A stretch of 64,000 nt of DNA, taken from Marinobacter flavimaris (GTDB lineage Bacteria > Pseudomonadota > Gammaproteobacteria > Pseudomonadales > Oleiphilaceae). Below, piece after piece: positions 26,017 to 35,109 of this stretch. The first letter of the stretch is position 1; each line of letters opens with the position of its first letter. The notes under the pieces were generated by a model. That model was given only the letters and a program-made list of their open reading frames with translations. It did no database searches and had not been told where the DNA came from. Made by a program: the position numbers and the translations under genes. The stretch spans positions 160,281 to 224,280 of the forward strand of contig NZ_PSSW01000008.1 of NCBI RefSeq assembly GCF_002933295.1, given 5' to 3'.

Positions 26017-27669
26017 TTACATGTTCGGATAATTCGGGCCACCGCCCCCTTCCGGAGTTACCCAGTTAATGTTCTGTGCAGGATCCTTGATGTCGCAGGT
26101 CTTGCAGTGAACACAGTTCTGGGCGTTGATCTGGAAGCGCTTTCCGCTGCCATCGTCTTTCTCGACAACTTCATAAACACCAGCAGGGCAGTAGCGCTGC
26201 GCAGGCTCATCGTATTTAGGCAGGTTGTCGCGGATCGGAAGGTCCGGATCGGTCAGTTTAAGGTGAACCGGCTGATCTTCCTCGTGGTTGGTGTTTGAAA
26301 TGAACACCGAGGACAGACGATCGAAGGTCAGTGTGTTATCCGGCTTGGGATAGGTCACCTTCTTGCACTCGGCTGCCGGCTTCATGGTGGCATAATCCGG
26401 AGTGGTATCGTGGAAGGTAATCGGCAGGCTGCCGCGCAGGATGTTCTGCTCAAAGTAGGCGATGGCGCCACCGACTATATTGCCGAACTTGTGCATCGCC
26501 GGGCCGAAGTTACGCTCTGCGTATAGCTCCTTGAACAGCCAGCTGTCTTCAAATTTCTTCTGGAAGCTGCTGATCTCTTCGCCGCTCTTGCCGTCCTTCA
26601 GCGCTTCGAAAACTGCCTCGGCGCCCAACATGCCGGACTTCATGGCGGTGTGGGAGCCCTTGATCTTGGAACCGTTCAGCGTGCCCGCGTCACAGCCCAG
26701 CAAGAGACCACCCGGGAAGCTCATCTTGGGCAGAGCGTTGTAGCCACCCTTGGTAATTGCACGGGCGCCGTAGGAAACGCGCTTGCCGCCTTCCAGGTGT
26801 TTCTTGATCTCCGGATGCAGCTTCAGCCGCTGAAATTCCTCAAACGGGCTCAGATGCGGGTTGCTGTAAGACAGATCGGTGATCAGGCCCACATATACCT
26901 GGCCATTCTCGAGGTGATACAGGAAAGAACCACCGGTGGAGCCGGTTTCTTTCAGGGGCCAGCCGGTGGTATGAACTACGAGGCCCGGCTCGTGTTTGGC
27001 CGGATCAATATCCCACAGTTCCTTAATACCGATACCGTAGTGCTGCGGGTCTTTCCCTTCATCAAGCTTGAACTCGTTGATCAGGCGCTTGCCCAGGTGA
27101 CCGCGGCACCCCTCGGTGAACAGGGTGTACTTCGCGCGCAGTTCCATGCCCGGCATGTAGCCGTCTTTTTCGGAACCGTCGCGGGCCACGCCCATATCGC
27201 CGGTAATGATGCCTTTTACCTGACCGTCTTCAATGATGGTTTCGGACGCGGCAAAGCCGGGATACACCTCAACGCCAAGCTGTTCAGCCTGTTCGGCGAG
27301 CCAGCGGCACAGGTTACCCAGGCTGATAATGTAATTGCCATGGTTGTGCATGTTCTTGGGCACAAACGCATTCGGGATCTTGGTGGCGCTGTCCTGGTTC
27401 TTCAGCAGGAAAATGTCGTCCCGGGTAACGGGCGTGTTGAGCGGAGCGCCTTTCTCTTTCCAGTCCGGGAAGAGTTCGTTGAGGGCAGTGGGCTCGAATA
27501 CGGTACCGGCCAGAATGTGGGCGCCGATCTCAGAACCTTTCTCTACAACGCATACGGTGAGTTCCTCGCCAGCTTCCTGTGCCAGTTGCATGACACGGCA
27601 CGCTGCCGACAGGCCCGCCGGGCCGCCGCCGACGATCAGAACATCAAATTCCATCGATTCGCGTTCCAC
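26017..27669 (-). CDS. etfD: Electron-transfer flavoprotein-ubiquinone oxidoreductase
   Basis: A 550-residue ETF-QO. FAD-binding MEFDVLIVGGGPAGLSAACRVMQLA is at the start and GCDAGTLNGSKIKGSHTAMKSG is further on. The [4Fe-4S] ferredoxin-like end has CPAGVYEV and NCVHCKTCDIKDP. It passes electrons from reduced ETF to ubiquinone at the inner membrane. I prefer a GTG start at 27669, with GAGGAG six bases before it, giving VERESMEF; pseudomonad homologues begin the same way. An ATG at 27687 has a poorer ribosome site. It is divergent from etfBA, with a palindrome between them. Confidence 0.95.
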   Translation of the reverse strand: MERESMEFDVLIVGGGPAGLSAACRVMQLAQEAGEELTVCVVEKGSEIGAHILAGTVFEPTALNELFPDWKEKGAPLNTPVTRDDIFLLKNQDSATKIPNAFVPKNMHNHGNYIISLGNLCRWLAEQAEQLGVEVYPGFAASETIIEDGQVKGIITGDMGVARDGSEKDGYMPGMELRAKYTLFTEGCRGHLGKRLINEFKLDEGKDPQHYGIGIKELWDIDPAKHEPGLVVHTTGWPLKETGSTGGSFLYHLENGQVYVGLITDLSYSNPHLSPFEEFQRLKLHPEIKKHLEGGKRVSYGARAITKGGYNALPKMSFPGGLLLGCDAGTLNGSKIKGSHTAMKSGMLGAEAVFEALKDGKSGEEISSFQKKFEDSWLFKELYAERNFGPAMHKFGNIVGGAIAYFEQNILRGSLPITFHDTTPDYATMKPAAECKKVTYPKPDNTLTFDRLSSVFISNTNHEEDQPVHLKLTDPDLPIRDNLPKYDEPAQRYCPAGVYEVVEKDDGSGKRFQINAQNCVHCKTCDIKDPAQNINWVTPEGGGGPNYPNM

Positions 27670-27819
27670 GTTGGTCTCCTCAAACATCTTTAATGGATAT
27701 TATGTGCCCGCAGGCCAATTATTCTGGGCCGCCATCATACCGGTAAAAGTGCCTATAGACGACTGCCCCAAGCCGTTTGTCCCGACTTGCATAACCAAAA
27801 GGATACCGTATTTGAAGAA

Positions 27820-27839
27820 TCAAACAAACGTTTGTTTGA
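27820..27839. promoter_or_regulatory. Perfect 20-bp palindrome between etfD and etfBA (candidate PsrA-type operator)
   Basis: TCAAACAAACGTTTGTTTGA is fully self-complementary. It lies in the divergent region, 150 bases from etfD and 248 bases from etfB. TetR-family fatty-acid regulators of the PsrA type recognise CAAAC/GTTTG half-sites and are known to control etf genes in gammaproteobacteria. Regulation by such a protein is inferred. Confidence 0.65.
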
Positions 27840-28087
27840 AATTCGCCCTGTCCTTTGGCATTGTAAGAGCACACTGAAACATCGTGTGTTTTGAGTCGAA
27901 ATCTAGTATCGTCTCATTGCCGTCCCCGGTCAATACCGGGGAATTGGCTGAAAGTTCAGTCCTGGCGCGTCGTTTGAGGCTATTGATTCTGCCGTGTGTT
28001 GCCTCCATCATTAGTGCGCATTGAATTTCGGCAGGCTCTGCGCGAGGACTGCAAGTCATAAACCCATCGTAGAAGAACGAGGAATCT

Positions 28088-28837
28088 ATGAAGGTTCTGG
28101 TCGCTGTAAAACGAGTAATCGACTACAACGTAAAGGTGCGCGTCAAGCCGGACAACACCGGTGTTGACCTCGCCAACGTCAAGATGGCAATGAACCCGTT
28201 CTGCGAAATCGCGGTAGAAGAAGCCGTTCGCCTGAAAGAGAAGGGTGTTGCCAGTGAAATCGTGGTGGTATCCATTGGCCCGAAAGCCTCCCAGGAGCAG
28301 ATCCGTACTGCACTGGCGCTGGGTGCTGACCGTGGTATCCACGTCGAAACGGACGAGGAGGTTCAGTCTCTCGAAGCGGCCAAGCTGCTCAAGGCTGTTG
28401 TTGAGAAAGAAGAGCCGAAGCTGGTCATTCTTGGCAAGCAGTCCATCGATTCCGATAACAACCAGACTGGTCAGATGCTGGCCGCACTGACCGGCATGGG
28501 TCAGGGCACTTTCGCTTCCGAAGTGGTTGTTGAGGGCGACAAGGTTAACGTAACCCGTGAGGTAGACGGTGGTCTGATGACCGTTGCTCTGAACCTGCCT
28601 GCGGTTGTCACTACCGACCTGCGTCTGAACGAGCCGCGCTACGCTTCTCTGCCGAACATCATGAAGGCGAAGAAGAAGCCGCTGGACAACATGAGCCCGG
28701 CCGATCTGGGTGTCGACATCGCTCCGCGCCTTTCCACCCTGAAGGTTGAAGCGCCGGCTTCCCGTCAGGCGGGTGTGAAAGTGGCCGACGTTGCCGAGCT
28801 GGTCGATAAACTGAAGAACGAAGCGAAGGTGATCTAA
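28088..28837 (+). CDS. etfB: Electron-transfer flavoprotein beta subunit
   Basis: A 249-residue Etf[54 protein letters not shown], then [30 protein letters not shown], the AMP-binding and recognition-loop region. It forms a heterodimer with EtfA and accepts electrons from acyl-CoA dehydrogenases. AACGAGGAATCT precedes the ATG. The stop TAA is directly followed by the etfA ATG. Confidence 0.97.
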   Translation: MKVLVAVKRVIDYNVKVRVKPDNTGVDLANVKMAMNPFCEIAVEEAVRLKEKGVASEIVVVSIGPKASQEQIRTALALGADRGIHVETDEEVQSLEAAKLLKAVVEKEEPKLVILGKQSIDSDNNQTGQMLAALTGMGQGTFASEVVVEGDKVNVTREVDGGLMTVALNLPAVVTTDLRLNEPRYASLPNIMKAKKKPLDNMSPADLGVDIAPRLSTLKVEAPASRQAGVKVADVAELVDKLKNEAKVI

Positions 28838-29779
28838 ATGAGCATCCTTGTAATTGCTGAACATGACAACAGCAGCCTGAAACAGGCTACCCTGAATGTT
28901 GTAGCGGCTGCCAAGGCCATCGGCGGAGACATCGACGTACTGGTTGCCGGTGAGAACTGTGGTGCCGTTGCTGAAGCAGCTGCGAAGGCCGAAGGCGTTA
29001 ACAAGGTGCTGGTTGCCGACAACGCTGCTTATGGTCACTTCCTGGGCGAAAACCTGGGTGAGCTGGTTGCCGAAGTAGGCAAGGGCTACAGCCATATTCT
29101 CGCCGCCGCTGGCACCGTGGGCAAAGACTTCATGCCGCGCGTTGCTGCGCTGCTGGACGTTGCCCAGGTTTCCGACATCATGCGCGTGGAGTCCGAAGAC
29201 ACCTTCGTTCGCCCGATCTACGCTGGTAACGCCATTGCCACTGTAAAATCCAGTGACAGCATCAAAGTCGTTACTGTTCGTCCGACCGCGTTCGACCCGG
29301 TTGCTGCCGAAGGTGGCTCCGCTGCCGTTGAACAGCTGGACGTTGTAAAAGACGCTGGCCTGTCCCAGTTCGTCAGCGAAGAGCTGGCCAAGTCTGACCG
29401 TCCGGAGCTGGCAAGCGCCGGTATCGTGGTTTCCGGTGGTCGCGGTATGCAAAACGGCGACAACTTCAAGATGCTTGAGCAGGTAGCCGATCTGATGGGT
29501 GCCGCGGTTGGCGCATCCCGTGCTGCTGTCGATGCCGGTTTCGTACCGAACGACATGCAGGTTGGCCAGACCGGTAAGATTGTTGCTCCGCAGCTGTACA
29601 TCGCTGTGGGTATTTCCGGTGCCATCCAGCACCTGGCCGGTATGTCCGATTCCAAGGTGATCGTTGCGATCAACAAGGATGAAGAAGCGCCGATCTTCCA
29701 GGTTGCCGATTACGGCCTGGTAGCGGACCTGTTTGAAGCGGTTCCGCAGCTTGAAGAAGAGCTGAAGAAAGTTCTGTAA
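28838..29779 (+). CDS. etfA: Electron-transfer flavoprotein alpha subunit
   Basis: A 313-residue EtfA. The N-terminal half ([30 protein letters not shown]) is the pseudo-nucleotide-binding domain. The C-terminal FAD domain has [44 protein letters not shown] and the signature [29 protein letters not shown]. It works with EtfB and with the ETF-QO encoded divergently. A terminator follows 18 bases after the stop. Confidence 0.97.
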   Translation: MSILVIAEHDNSSLKQATLNVVAAAKAIGGDIDVLVAGENCGAVAEAAAKAEGVNKVLVADNAAYGHFLGENLGELVAEVGKGYSHILAAAGTVGKDFMPRVAALLDVAQVSDIMRVESEDTFVRPIYAGNAIATVKSSDSIKVVTVRPTAFDPVAAEGGSAAVEQLDVVKDAGLSQFVSEELAKSDRPELASAGIVVSGGRGMQNGDNFKMLEQVADLMGAAVGASRAAVDAGFVPNDMQVGQTGKIVAPQLYIAVGISGAIQHLAGMSDSKVIVAINKDEEAPIFQVADYGLVADLFEAVPQLEEELKKVL

Positions 29780-29796
29780 CTTTCTAACAAGCTTGC

Positions 29797-29823
29797 AAAA
29801 AGGCACCTTCGGGTGCCTTTTTC
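29797..29823 (+). terminator. Rho-independent terminator after etfA
   Basis: AAAAGGCACC and GGTGCCTTTT form a stem around TTCG, followed by more T residues. It ends the etfBA unit. Confidence 0.9.
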
Positions 29824-29889
29824 TTTTGGGTGAAGCCAGAATACCTGCCATGATATCTGATCCCGACGGTTGAACCGGATACACGAACC

Positions 29890-30729
29890 ATGACCACAAT
29901 GCCGTTTGATGCCTTAGCCTGCCCACTGGACGGCTGCCCACTGGTGCCTAGTGAAAAAACCTGGCGTTGCGAGAACGGACACAGCTTTGATGTTGCCCGG
30001 CAGGGCTACGTGCATCTGTTACCCGTTCAAAAGAAACGTTCCCTGGACCCGGGTGATAGCAAGGAAATGGTTGCGGCCAGACAACGGTTTCTGAATGCAG
30101 GGTTCTACACAAACATCGCCGAGGCCGTGAGCGATCAGGTATTGCAATGGCTCCCGAGCGCGGGCACCGGATCAATTCTGGACGCAGGCTCCGGCGAAGG
30201 TTATTACCTTCGACACCTCGCGAGCTTGGCCGGCGCCAGAGATATCTCCATGATCGGCGTCGACATCTCCAAGTGTGCGGTTCTGGCCGCGGCCAAACAG
30301 GACAAACAGACCCGGTGGGTGGTTGGCAGCAATGCCAACCTGCCAATACTGCCGGAATCCCTGGATCTCGTGCTTTGCCTGTTCGGTTTTCCGGTTTACA
30401 GCGAATTCGCCCGGGTGCTGAAGCCCGGCGGGAAGGTGATACAGGTGGATGCCGGTGCAGACCACCTTCGGGAACTGCGTGAAATCATTTACCCCGAACT
30501 GAAACCACCCGCAGACACTGAGATGGTTGATCCCGAGGGCTTCCGGACCCTGGATTCGACCGTGCTAAGGTTCCCGTTGAGTCTTCCGGGCCAGGACAGC
30601 ATCGCCGATCTCCTGGCCATGACACCCCATCTTTATCGGGCCAACTCGGAGGGCCTTGAGAAGGCTGCTTCGCTCAAATCACTGGTGGTGACAGTCGACG
30701 TGGTTCTGAAACGCCTGGAAAGGCGCTAA
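29890..30729 (+). CDS. rlmA: 23S rRNA (guanine-N1)-methyltransferase RlmA-type
   Basis: A 279-residue enzyme. An N-terminal zinc finger has CPLDGCPL, then CENGHSFDVARQGYVHLL, which is typical of RlmA. SAM binding is at ILDAGSGEGYYLRHLA near residue 98. It methylates N1 of a guanine (G745 in E. coli numbering) in helix 35 of 23S rRNA. The start at 29890 (MTTMPFDALACPLDG) has a second Met four residues later. It stands alone after the etf terminator. Confidence 0.9.
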   Translation: MTTMPFDALACPLDGCPLVPSEKTWRCENGHSFDVARQGYVHLLPVQKKRSLDPGDSKEMVAARQRFLNAGFYTNIAEAVSDQVLQWLPSAGTGSILDAGSGEGYYLRHLASLAGARDISMIGVDISKCAVLAAAKQDKQTRWVVGSNANLPILPESLDLVLCLFGFPVYSEFARVLKPGGKVIQVDAGADHLRELREIIYPELKPPADTEMVDPEGFRTLDSTVLRFPLSLPGQDSIADLLAMTPHLYRANSEGLEKAASLKSLVVTVDVVLKRLERR

Positions 30730-30740
30730 CCCCCCGAATT

Positions 30741-31214
30741 TTATTGACCGTCGTCGGAACCCTGAGCCTTGCCACTCTTGCGGGAAGCGAGCCGCTTTTC
30801 TGCTTTCCCGATGATCAGGGTATCGGCGAGGATGTGCAGAGCCTTGTTGGTCGTGCGCACGGTTTTGTAGATCTGTTGGCTCTTCTGGTCATGGGTGGCC
30901 CGTGCTTTACGGGCAGTCTGTCGGAACTCCTCATCCTTCGAGAACAGATCAATCAGCCCGAAAGTCGTGTTCGAGATTGCCTTGTGCAGCTTTTCTACGG
31001 CGCTCGCGCCACCCGAAACCGAGTCCTCCAGCAACCGCGCCCGGTTCCGGACCTCGAGAAGATCCATTCTGCTTTTCTGGATGGCACTGTGCGCTGACAC
31101 ACGATGGGAATTGAGAATCCGTGCTTCACGGCGACAGAGCAGCAGCTGCCAGTAGGCGATGCAGAATCCGCAAAAGGCCATTAGCAACAACAATGCGATT
31201 GCGGCCAGGTTCAT
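30741..31214 (-). CDS. Membrane-anchored coiled-coil protein of unknown function
   Basis: A 157-residue protein. One membrane helix (residues 5-27, with two cysteines in AFCGFCIAYWQLLLCRRE) is followed by a long basic helical region (about 30-150) ending in a lysine/serine-rich tail. I recognise no family. It is 28 bases downstream of a second small membrane-anchored gene, probably co-transcribed. Its end is 12 bases from the end of rlmA. Confidence 0.7.
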   Translation of the reverse strand: MNLAAIALLLLMAFCGFCIAYWQLLLCRREARILNSHRVSAHSAIQKSRMDLLEVRNRARLLEDSVSGGASAVEKLHKAISNTTFGLIDLFSKDEEFRQTARKARATHDQKSQQIYKTVRTTNKALHILADTLIIGKAEKRLASRKSGKAQGSDDGQ

Positions 31215-31242
31215 GATGGGGCCCTCCAGTCACACATTGCGA

Positions 31243-31572
31243 TCATCGATACTCAATCTGCATATCCACGTCGATTTCGCGCTCTGTCATTTCTTCCTCA
31301 AGTTCTTTCATCACTTCCTGGTACACCATTTTGCGAACCATCACGGGGAGTTTGTCGGCAAGCACTCGGGCAGAGCGTGACTCCCGCTTGGCCAGGGCAA
31401 TCGGATCCAGTACCCGAAGCGTAATAACCAGCTCCGGTTCCTGCTCGGAATCTGCGATATCGTCGTTCTCCATCATTCGGGCGATCACTTTGCGCTGTTC
31501 AAGAACCTGCCAGCAGACAAAGCCGCTGAACAGGACAAGAAGGATGCTCAAGACTGTTAAAAAGGTGATCAA
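31243..31572 (-). CDS. Small membrane-anchored protein of unknown function
   Basis: A 109-residue protein. A hydrophobic segment at residues 2-24 (FLTVLSILLVLFSGFVCWQVL) is followed by an acidic linker (ENDDIADSEQEPELV) and a helical cytosolic part with LDPIALAKRESRSARVLADKLPVMVRKMVYQEVMKELEEEM. The latter resembles short signalling-type helices, but no named domain is clear. It is the first of a two-gene unit with the 157-residue protein. Confidence 0.7.
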   Translation of the reverse strand: MITFLTVLSILLVLFSGFVCWQVLEQRKVIARMMENDDIADSEQEPELVITLRVLDPIALAKRESRSARVLADKLPVMVRKMVYQEVMKELEEEMTEREIDVDMQIEYR

Positions 31573-31780
31573 TTCGAACCTCCGGAAATCGTTTTCTTGC
31601 TCTGCCTGCCAGTGTGCCCCAAGCAGTATGACAAACGATTGGCCGTGAAGACGGATTTACCGGTGTTGCCGGGAAAGTAGAACGAGCGCTCAAAACTGTT
31701 AACATTGGTTGCAGTTGTTCAATGAGCTACGCAGAATCAACGGGTTAAGGCCGACTATTCATACCAACAGAGGATTGTTC

Positions 31781-32197
31781 ATGGTTTGGTTCAAGGCGTT
31801 TGCAAGTGGTTTTCTCGCAACCCTGGTGTTTCATCAGGGCCTGTTCGCATTGTTCTGGCTCGGGGGCATCGTGCCCGCAGCGCCCTTCAACCTGTCACCG
31901 GTGCCGCCGCTGGGTGTGCCCCAGGTTGTGTCATTGGCGTTCTTTGGTGGCCTTTGGGGCATGTTGTTGTGGCTGATCCTTGGGCGCTTGGCAGGGGTGA
32001 AGTTCTGGCTGGGGCATGTCATTGTAGGGGCTGTAGGTCCCACCGCAGTCGCCATGCTGGTTGTATTCCCCCTGAAAGGGCTAGATGTCTCGGCCCAGAC
32101 CTGGGTGGGCGGCTTGCTCCTCAACGGTTTCTGGGGCCTGGGTGTTGCCGTATTCATGCGTCTGATGGGCGAGAAAGCGGTTGCCGGGCTCCGCTGA
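31781..32197 (+). CDS. Small multi-span membrane protein
   Basis: A 138-residue protein from the ATG at 31781, with about four hydrophobic helices (residues 8-30, 45-65, 78-98, 112-132). The pattern AFASGFLATLVFHQGLFALFWLGGIVPAAPFNLSPVPPLGVP is seen in uncharacterised membrane proteins of marine gammaproteobacteria. The function is unknown. A 24-residue in-frame extension upstream is not supported. It precedes the enoyl-reductase-like gene by 57 bases. Confidence 0.75.
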   Translation: MVWFKAFASGFLATLVFHQGLFALFWLGGIVPAAPFNLSPVPPLGVPQVVSLAFFGGLWGMLLWLILGRLAGVKFWLGHVIVGAVGPTAVAMLVVFPLKGLDVSAQTWVGGLLLNGFWGLGVAVFMRLMGEKAVAGLR

Positions 32198-32254
32198 AAT
32201 ACCATTGATTCGTTATCAATTTCTGTTGTCATCACTGTTTACTAAGGAAGAGCA

Positions 32255-33496
32255 ATGACCAAATCCGCAGAAACAGCCCATGATCTGGTGGTGTTCGGTG
32301 CCACCAGCTTCGTCGGCCAGATTCTTACCCGTTACTTGCTCGAGACCTACGGTGTAGGCCAATCGGTAAAATGGGCGATTGCCGGACGCTCCGAGAGCAA
32401 GCTCAACACACTGAAAAGCAGCCTTGGCGACAAGGCCAGGGATCTGCCGGTGATTCTTGCCGATGCCGCCGACGATGCAGCCCTCAAGTCCATGTGTGAG
32501 CAGACCCGCGTGATTATATCCACGGTCGGCCCTTATGCGCTTTACGGCGAGCCGCTGGTCAAGGCTTGCGTACAGACTGGCACGGACTATTGCGATCTCA
32601 CCGGCGAAGTTCAATGGATTCGCAAGATGGTGGAGCGTTACGAGGCGGAGGCGAAAACCTCTGGAGCGCGCATTGTTCACTGTTGCGGTTTCGATTCGAT
32701 TCCCTCTGATATGGGCGTCTGGTTCCTGCAGAATCAGGCGGAGCAGACGTTCGGAATGCCGTGCCAGGATGTCCGCATGCGGGTCAAGACCGCCAAGGGC
32801 GAGTTCTCCGGCGGTACGGTTGCCTCCATGATGAATGTGGCGAAGGAAGCGGCGGCGGATCCGAAGCTGCGCAAGGAGCTGGCCAACCCGTTTTCCATCT
32901 GTCCGCCGGAACATCGCTCCAAGACCCGGCAGCCCAGCCTCAAGGGCGCCGAGTTTGATAAGACGTTCAACGCCTGGCTTGCTCCCTTCGTGATGGGCGC
33001 CATCAATACACGGGTGGTGCATCGCTCCAATGCCATGCAGAACGCGCGGTACGGCAAGGAATTCACCTACGATGAAGCCATGATGACCGGTCGTGGCACC
33101 AAGGGTCGGCTTGCTGCTTATGCGATCACCGGCGGCCTGGCGGCGTTCTTTACCGCCTCGGCCATCAAACCGACTCGCTGGCTGGTGGAGAAGTTTGTCC
33201 CTCAGCCGGGCGAGGGCCCAAGCCCCGAAGCCCAGAAAGCCGGTTTTTATGATCTGCGCTTTGTTGGTCGCACCGAGGACGGCAAGACCATCATCACCAA
33301 AGTGACCGGCGATCAGGATCCGGGCTACGGTTCCACCGGCAAGATGTTGGGCGAAGCGGGCATGTGCCTGGCGTTCGATATTCCGGCGGATCAGCCGGGT
33401 GGGTTCTGGACACCGTCTTCTCTGCTGGATGGCAAGCTGATGGACAGGCTTACCAGCAAAGCGGGACTGACCTTTGAGGTTCTCGAAACCCGCTAA
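32255..33496 (+). CDS. Saccharopine-dehydrogenase-like enoyl reductase family protein
   Basis: A 413-residue protein. The NAD(P)-binding start HDLVVFGATSFVGQILTRYLLETYG is followed by WAIAGRSESKLNTL, VISTVGPYALYGEPLVKACVQTGTDYCDLTGEVQWIRKM and HCCGFDSIPSDMG. This is the trans-acting enoyl reductase/saccharopine dehydrogenase-like group. In mycobacteria a relative acts in lipid synthesis; here the substrate is unknown. A membrane-associated segment (TGGLAAFFTASAIKP) lies near residue 295. The end overlaps convergent cydC by 4 bases. Confidence 0.88.
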   Translation: MTKSAETAHDLVVFGATSFVGQILTRYLLETYGVGQSVKWAIAGRSESKLNTLKSSLGDKARDLPVILADAADDAALKSMCEQTRVIISTVGPYALYGEPLVKACVQTGTDYCDLTGEVQWIRKMVERYEAEAKTSGARIVHCCGFDSIPSDMGVWFLQNQAEQTFGMPCQDVRMRVKTAKGEFSGGTVASMMNVAKEAAADPKLRKELANPFSICPPEHRSKTRQPSLKGAEFDKTFNAWLAPFVMGAINTRVVHRSNAMQNARYGKEFTYDEAMMTGRGTKGRLAAYAITGGLAAFFTASAIKPTRWLVEKFVPQPGEGPSPEAQKAGFYDLRFVGRTEDGKTIITKVTGDQDPGYGSTGKMLGEAGMCLAFDIPADQPGGFWTPSSLLDGKLMDRLTSKAGLTFEVLETR

Positions 33497-35109
33497 CCAC
33501 TCAGGTAGATCACACGGTCGGTGCCCGGAAGGGCATCCGACCCGTGTGCGAGACTGACCACGGTTTTCCCTTCCAGAAGCGATTCCATCCGTTTTGCTAT
33601 CCTCGACCGGGTCTCGGCATCCAGGCCAGTGAACGGCTCATCCAGTATGACCAGGGGAGCTGGGTTCAGTAACACCCGTGCCAGCGCCACTCGTCGAGCC
33701 TCACCACCTGAGAGCCTGCTTCCGGCGCTGCCCAGCCAGGTATCGAGTTGGTCCGGTTCGGTAGCGAAGCGCTCAGCCAGTTCCATCTGCTCCAGCATGC
33801 TCCAGAGTTCCGTGTCCGAAGCCTCCGGAGAGCCCAGTAACAGGTTGGCCCGCAACGTGTCTTCAAACAGCACGGTTTTCTGGGTCAGGTAAACGCAATC
33901 CCTCCGCGCCAGGCTTCCCTGAGCAACCGGCAAAAGGCCGGCTAGCACATCGGCGAGTGAAGATTTTCCGCTGCCGGAGTGGCCCAGAATACCGATGCGT
34001 TTGCCATCCTCAATCTCAAGATTGAAGCGCGTGAACAGCGGCGCGTAACCGGCGTGCTTCACCGCAATGTTGTCTGCAAGAAGCGCGGTTTCCGGCGGCA
34101 ATTCTTGCTTTTCGTTGACAGCCTGCCGTTCCTCTTCGCGGCAATCGCGGTTCAGGCGCGCCGCGGAAGCGATGGTGGCTCCGAGCTTGCCAAAGGCATC
34201 AGGCAGCATGGCATAGACCTCAGCCAGTCCGAGCAGAGCAATGGGCAGTAAAACCAGCACAGGCCCGGATAGCGTGCCCGCCTGGAACAGGGTAAAACCC
34301 GCCCAGAGCGCCAGGACCGCAGAGAGATTTACCAGCAGATGGGTTCCGGCCAGGTGCCAGCCCACGCGGGTATCCGTTTTTGCCTGCTCTGAGGTTACCT
34401 GATGGGCCTGGCGCATAAGCCAGGCAGCATGTTTGCCAGTGCGACCGGCCGCAGTTAGTTCTGAGAAACCTTCAATATGTTCAATGACCGCCGTTCGCAA
34501 TTCTTCCTGCCGGTCGCTTTGCCGGGCCGCAAGTTGCCAGGTTCTGAGGTAAACACCAACCGTCGCGACCGCCAGGGCAATCACAAGCAGCAGGCCCACC
34601 AGTATAGCGGTTCCAACATCAAACAGAATGGCTGCCAGCACCACCACCAGGAGTGTTACCAGGCCAGCCAAAGCCGTAGGCGCGATCAACCGGAGGTACA
34701 GGGTATCAAGGGCATCGACATCGCTGGTCAGGCGCGAGAGCCACTGGGCGCCACTCAGCTCTCCCCGCCGTACGCGCGTGGCGCGGGACAGCCGAGAGAA
34801 CAGGTTCACGCGAATATCTGTAAGCAGTCTCAGAACCGTATCGTGGTTATATACCCGTTCCAGATACCGGAACACTGTTCGGGAAACAGCGAAAAACCGG
34901 ATAGCGCCACCGGGCACGTAAAGGTTGATAGTGGCCGCCACCCCGGCAGCCAGGAGCAATCCCACCAGCGCCGTTTTAGTAAGGAACCAGCCAGACACAG
35001 CCAACAGCGCGATGCCGGAGAGCAGGGTAGCGAGAATCAGAAAACCACCGACCACCAGGCGTCCGGGCCGCTTTAAGATCAGCTCCAGCCACGGTTTCAG
35101 TTCACGCAT
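33493..35109 (-). CDS. cydC: Glutathione/cysteine ABC exporter, CydC subunit
   Basis: A 538-residue half-transporter. Six membrane helices lie at about 15-300. The ATPase part has GILGHSGSGKSSLADVLAG (Walker A), LSGGEARRVALARVLL (signature) and LVILDEPFTGLD (Walker B). It pairs with CydD, whose end overlaps its start by 8 bases. CydDC exports reduced thiols and is needed for assembly of cytochrome bd. It is the last gene of the cydA-cydB-cydD-cydC operon. Confidence 0.93.
   Translation of the reverse strand: MRELKPWLELILKRPGRLVVGGFLILATLLSGIALLAVSGWFLTKTALVGLLLAAGVAATINLYVPGGAIRFFAVSRTVFRYLERVYNHDTVLRLLTDIRVNLFSRLSRATRVRRGELSGAQWLSRLTSDVDALDTLYLRLIAPTALAGLVTLLVVVLAAILFDVGTAILVGLLLVIALAVATVGVYLRTWQLAARQSDRQEELRTAVIEHIEGFSELTAAGRTGKHAAWLMRQAHQVTSEQAKTDTRVGWHLAGTHLLVNLSAVLALWAGFTLFQAGTLSGPVLVLLPIALLGLAEVYAMLPDAFGKLGATIASAARLNRDCREEERQAVNEKQELPPETALLADNIAVKHAGYAPLFTRFNLEIEDGKRIGILGHSGSGKSSLADVLAGLLPVAQGSLARRDCVYLTQKTVLFEDTLRANLLLGSPEASDTELWSMLEQMELAERFATEPDQLDTWLGSAGSRLSGGEARRVALARVLLNPAPLVILDEPFTGLDAETRSRIAKRMESLLEGKTVVSLAHGSDALPGTDRVIYLSG

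Noticed and set aside
26650..27693. A 347-codon open frame on the plus strand opposite etfD
   Set aside because: It is a shadow of the ETF-ubiquinone oxidoreductase gene.
27980..29941. A 653-codon open frame on the minus strand opposite etfB and etfA
   Set aside because: It is a shadow of two well-conserved genes with strong third-position GC bias; its protein has no recognisable domain and no ribosome site.
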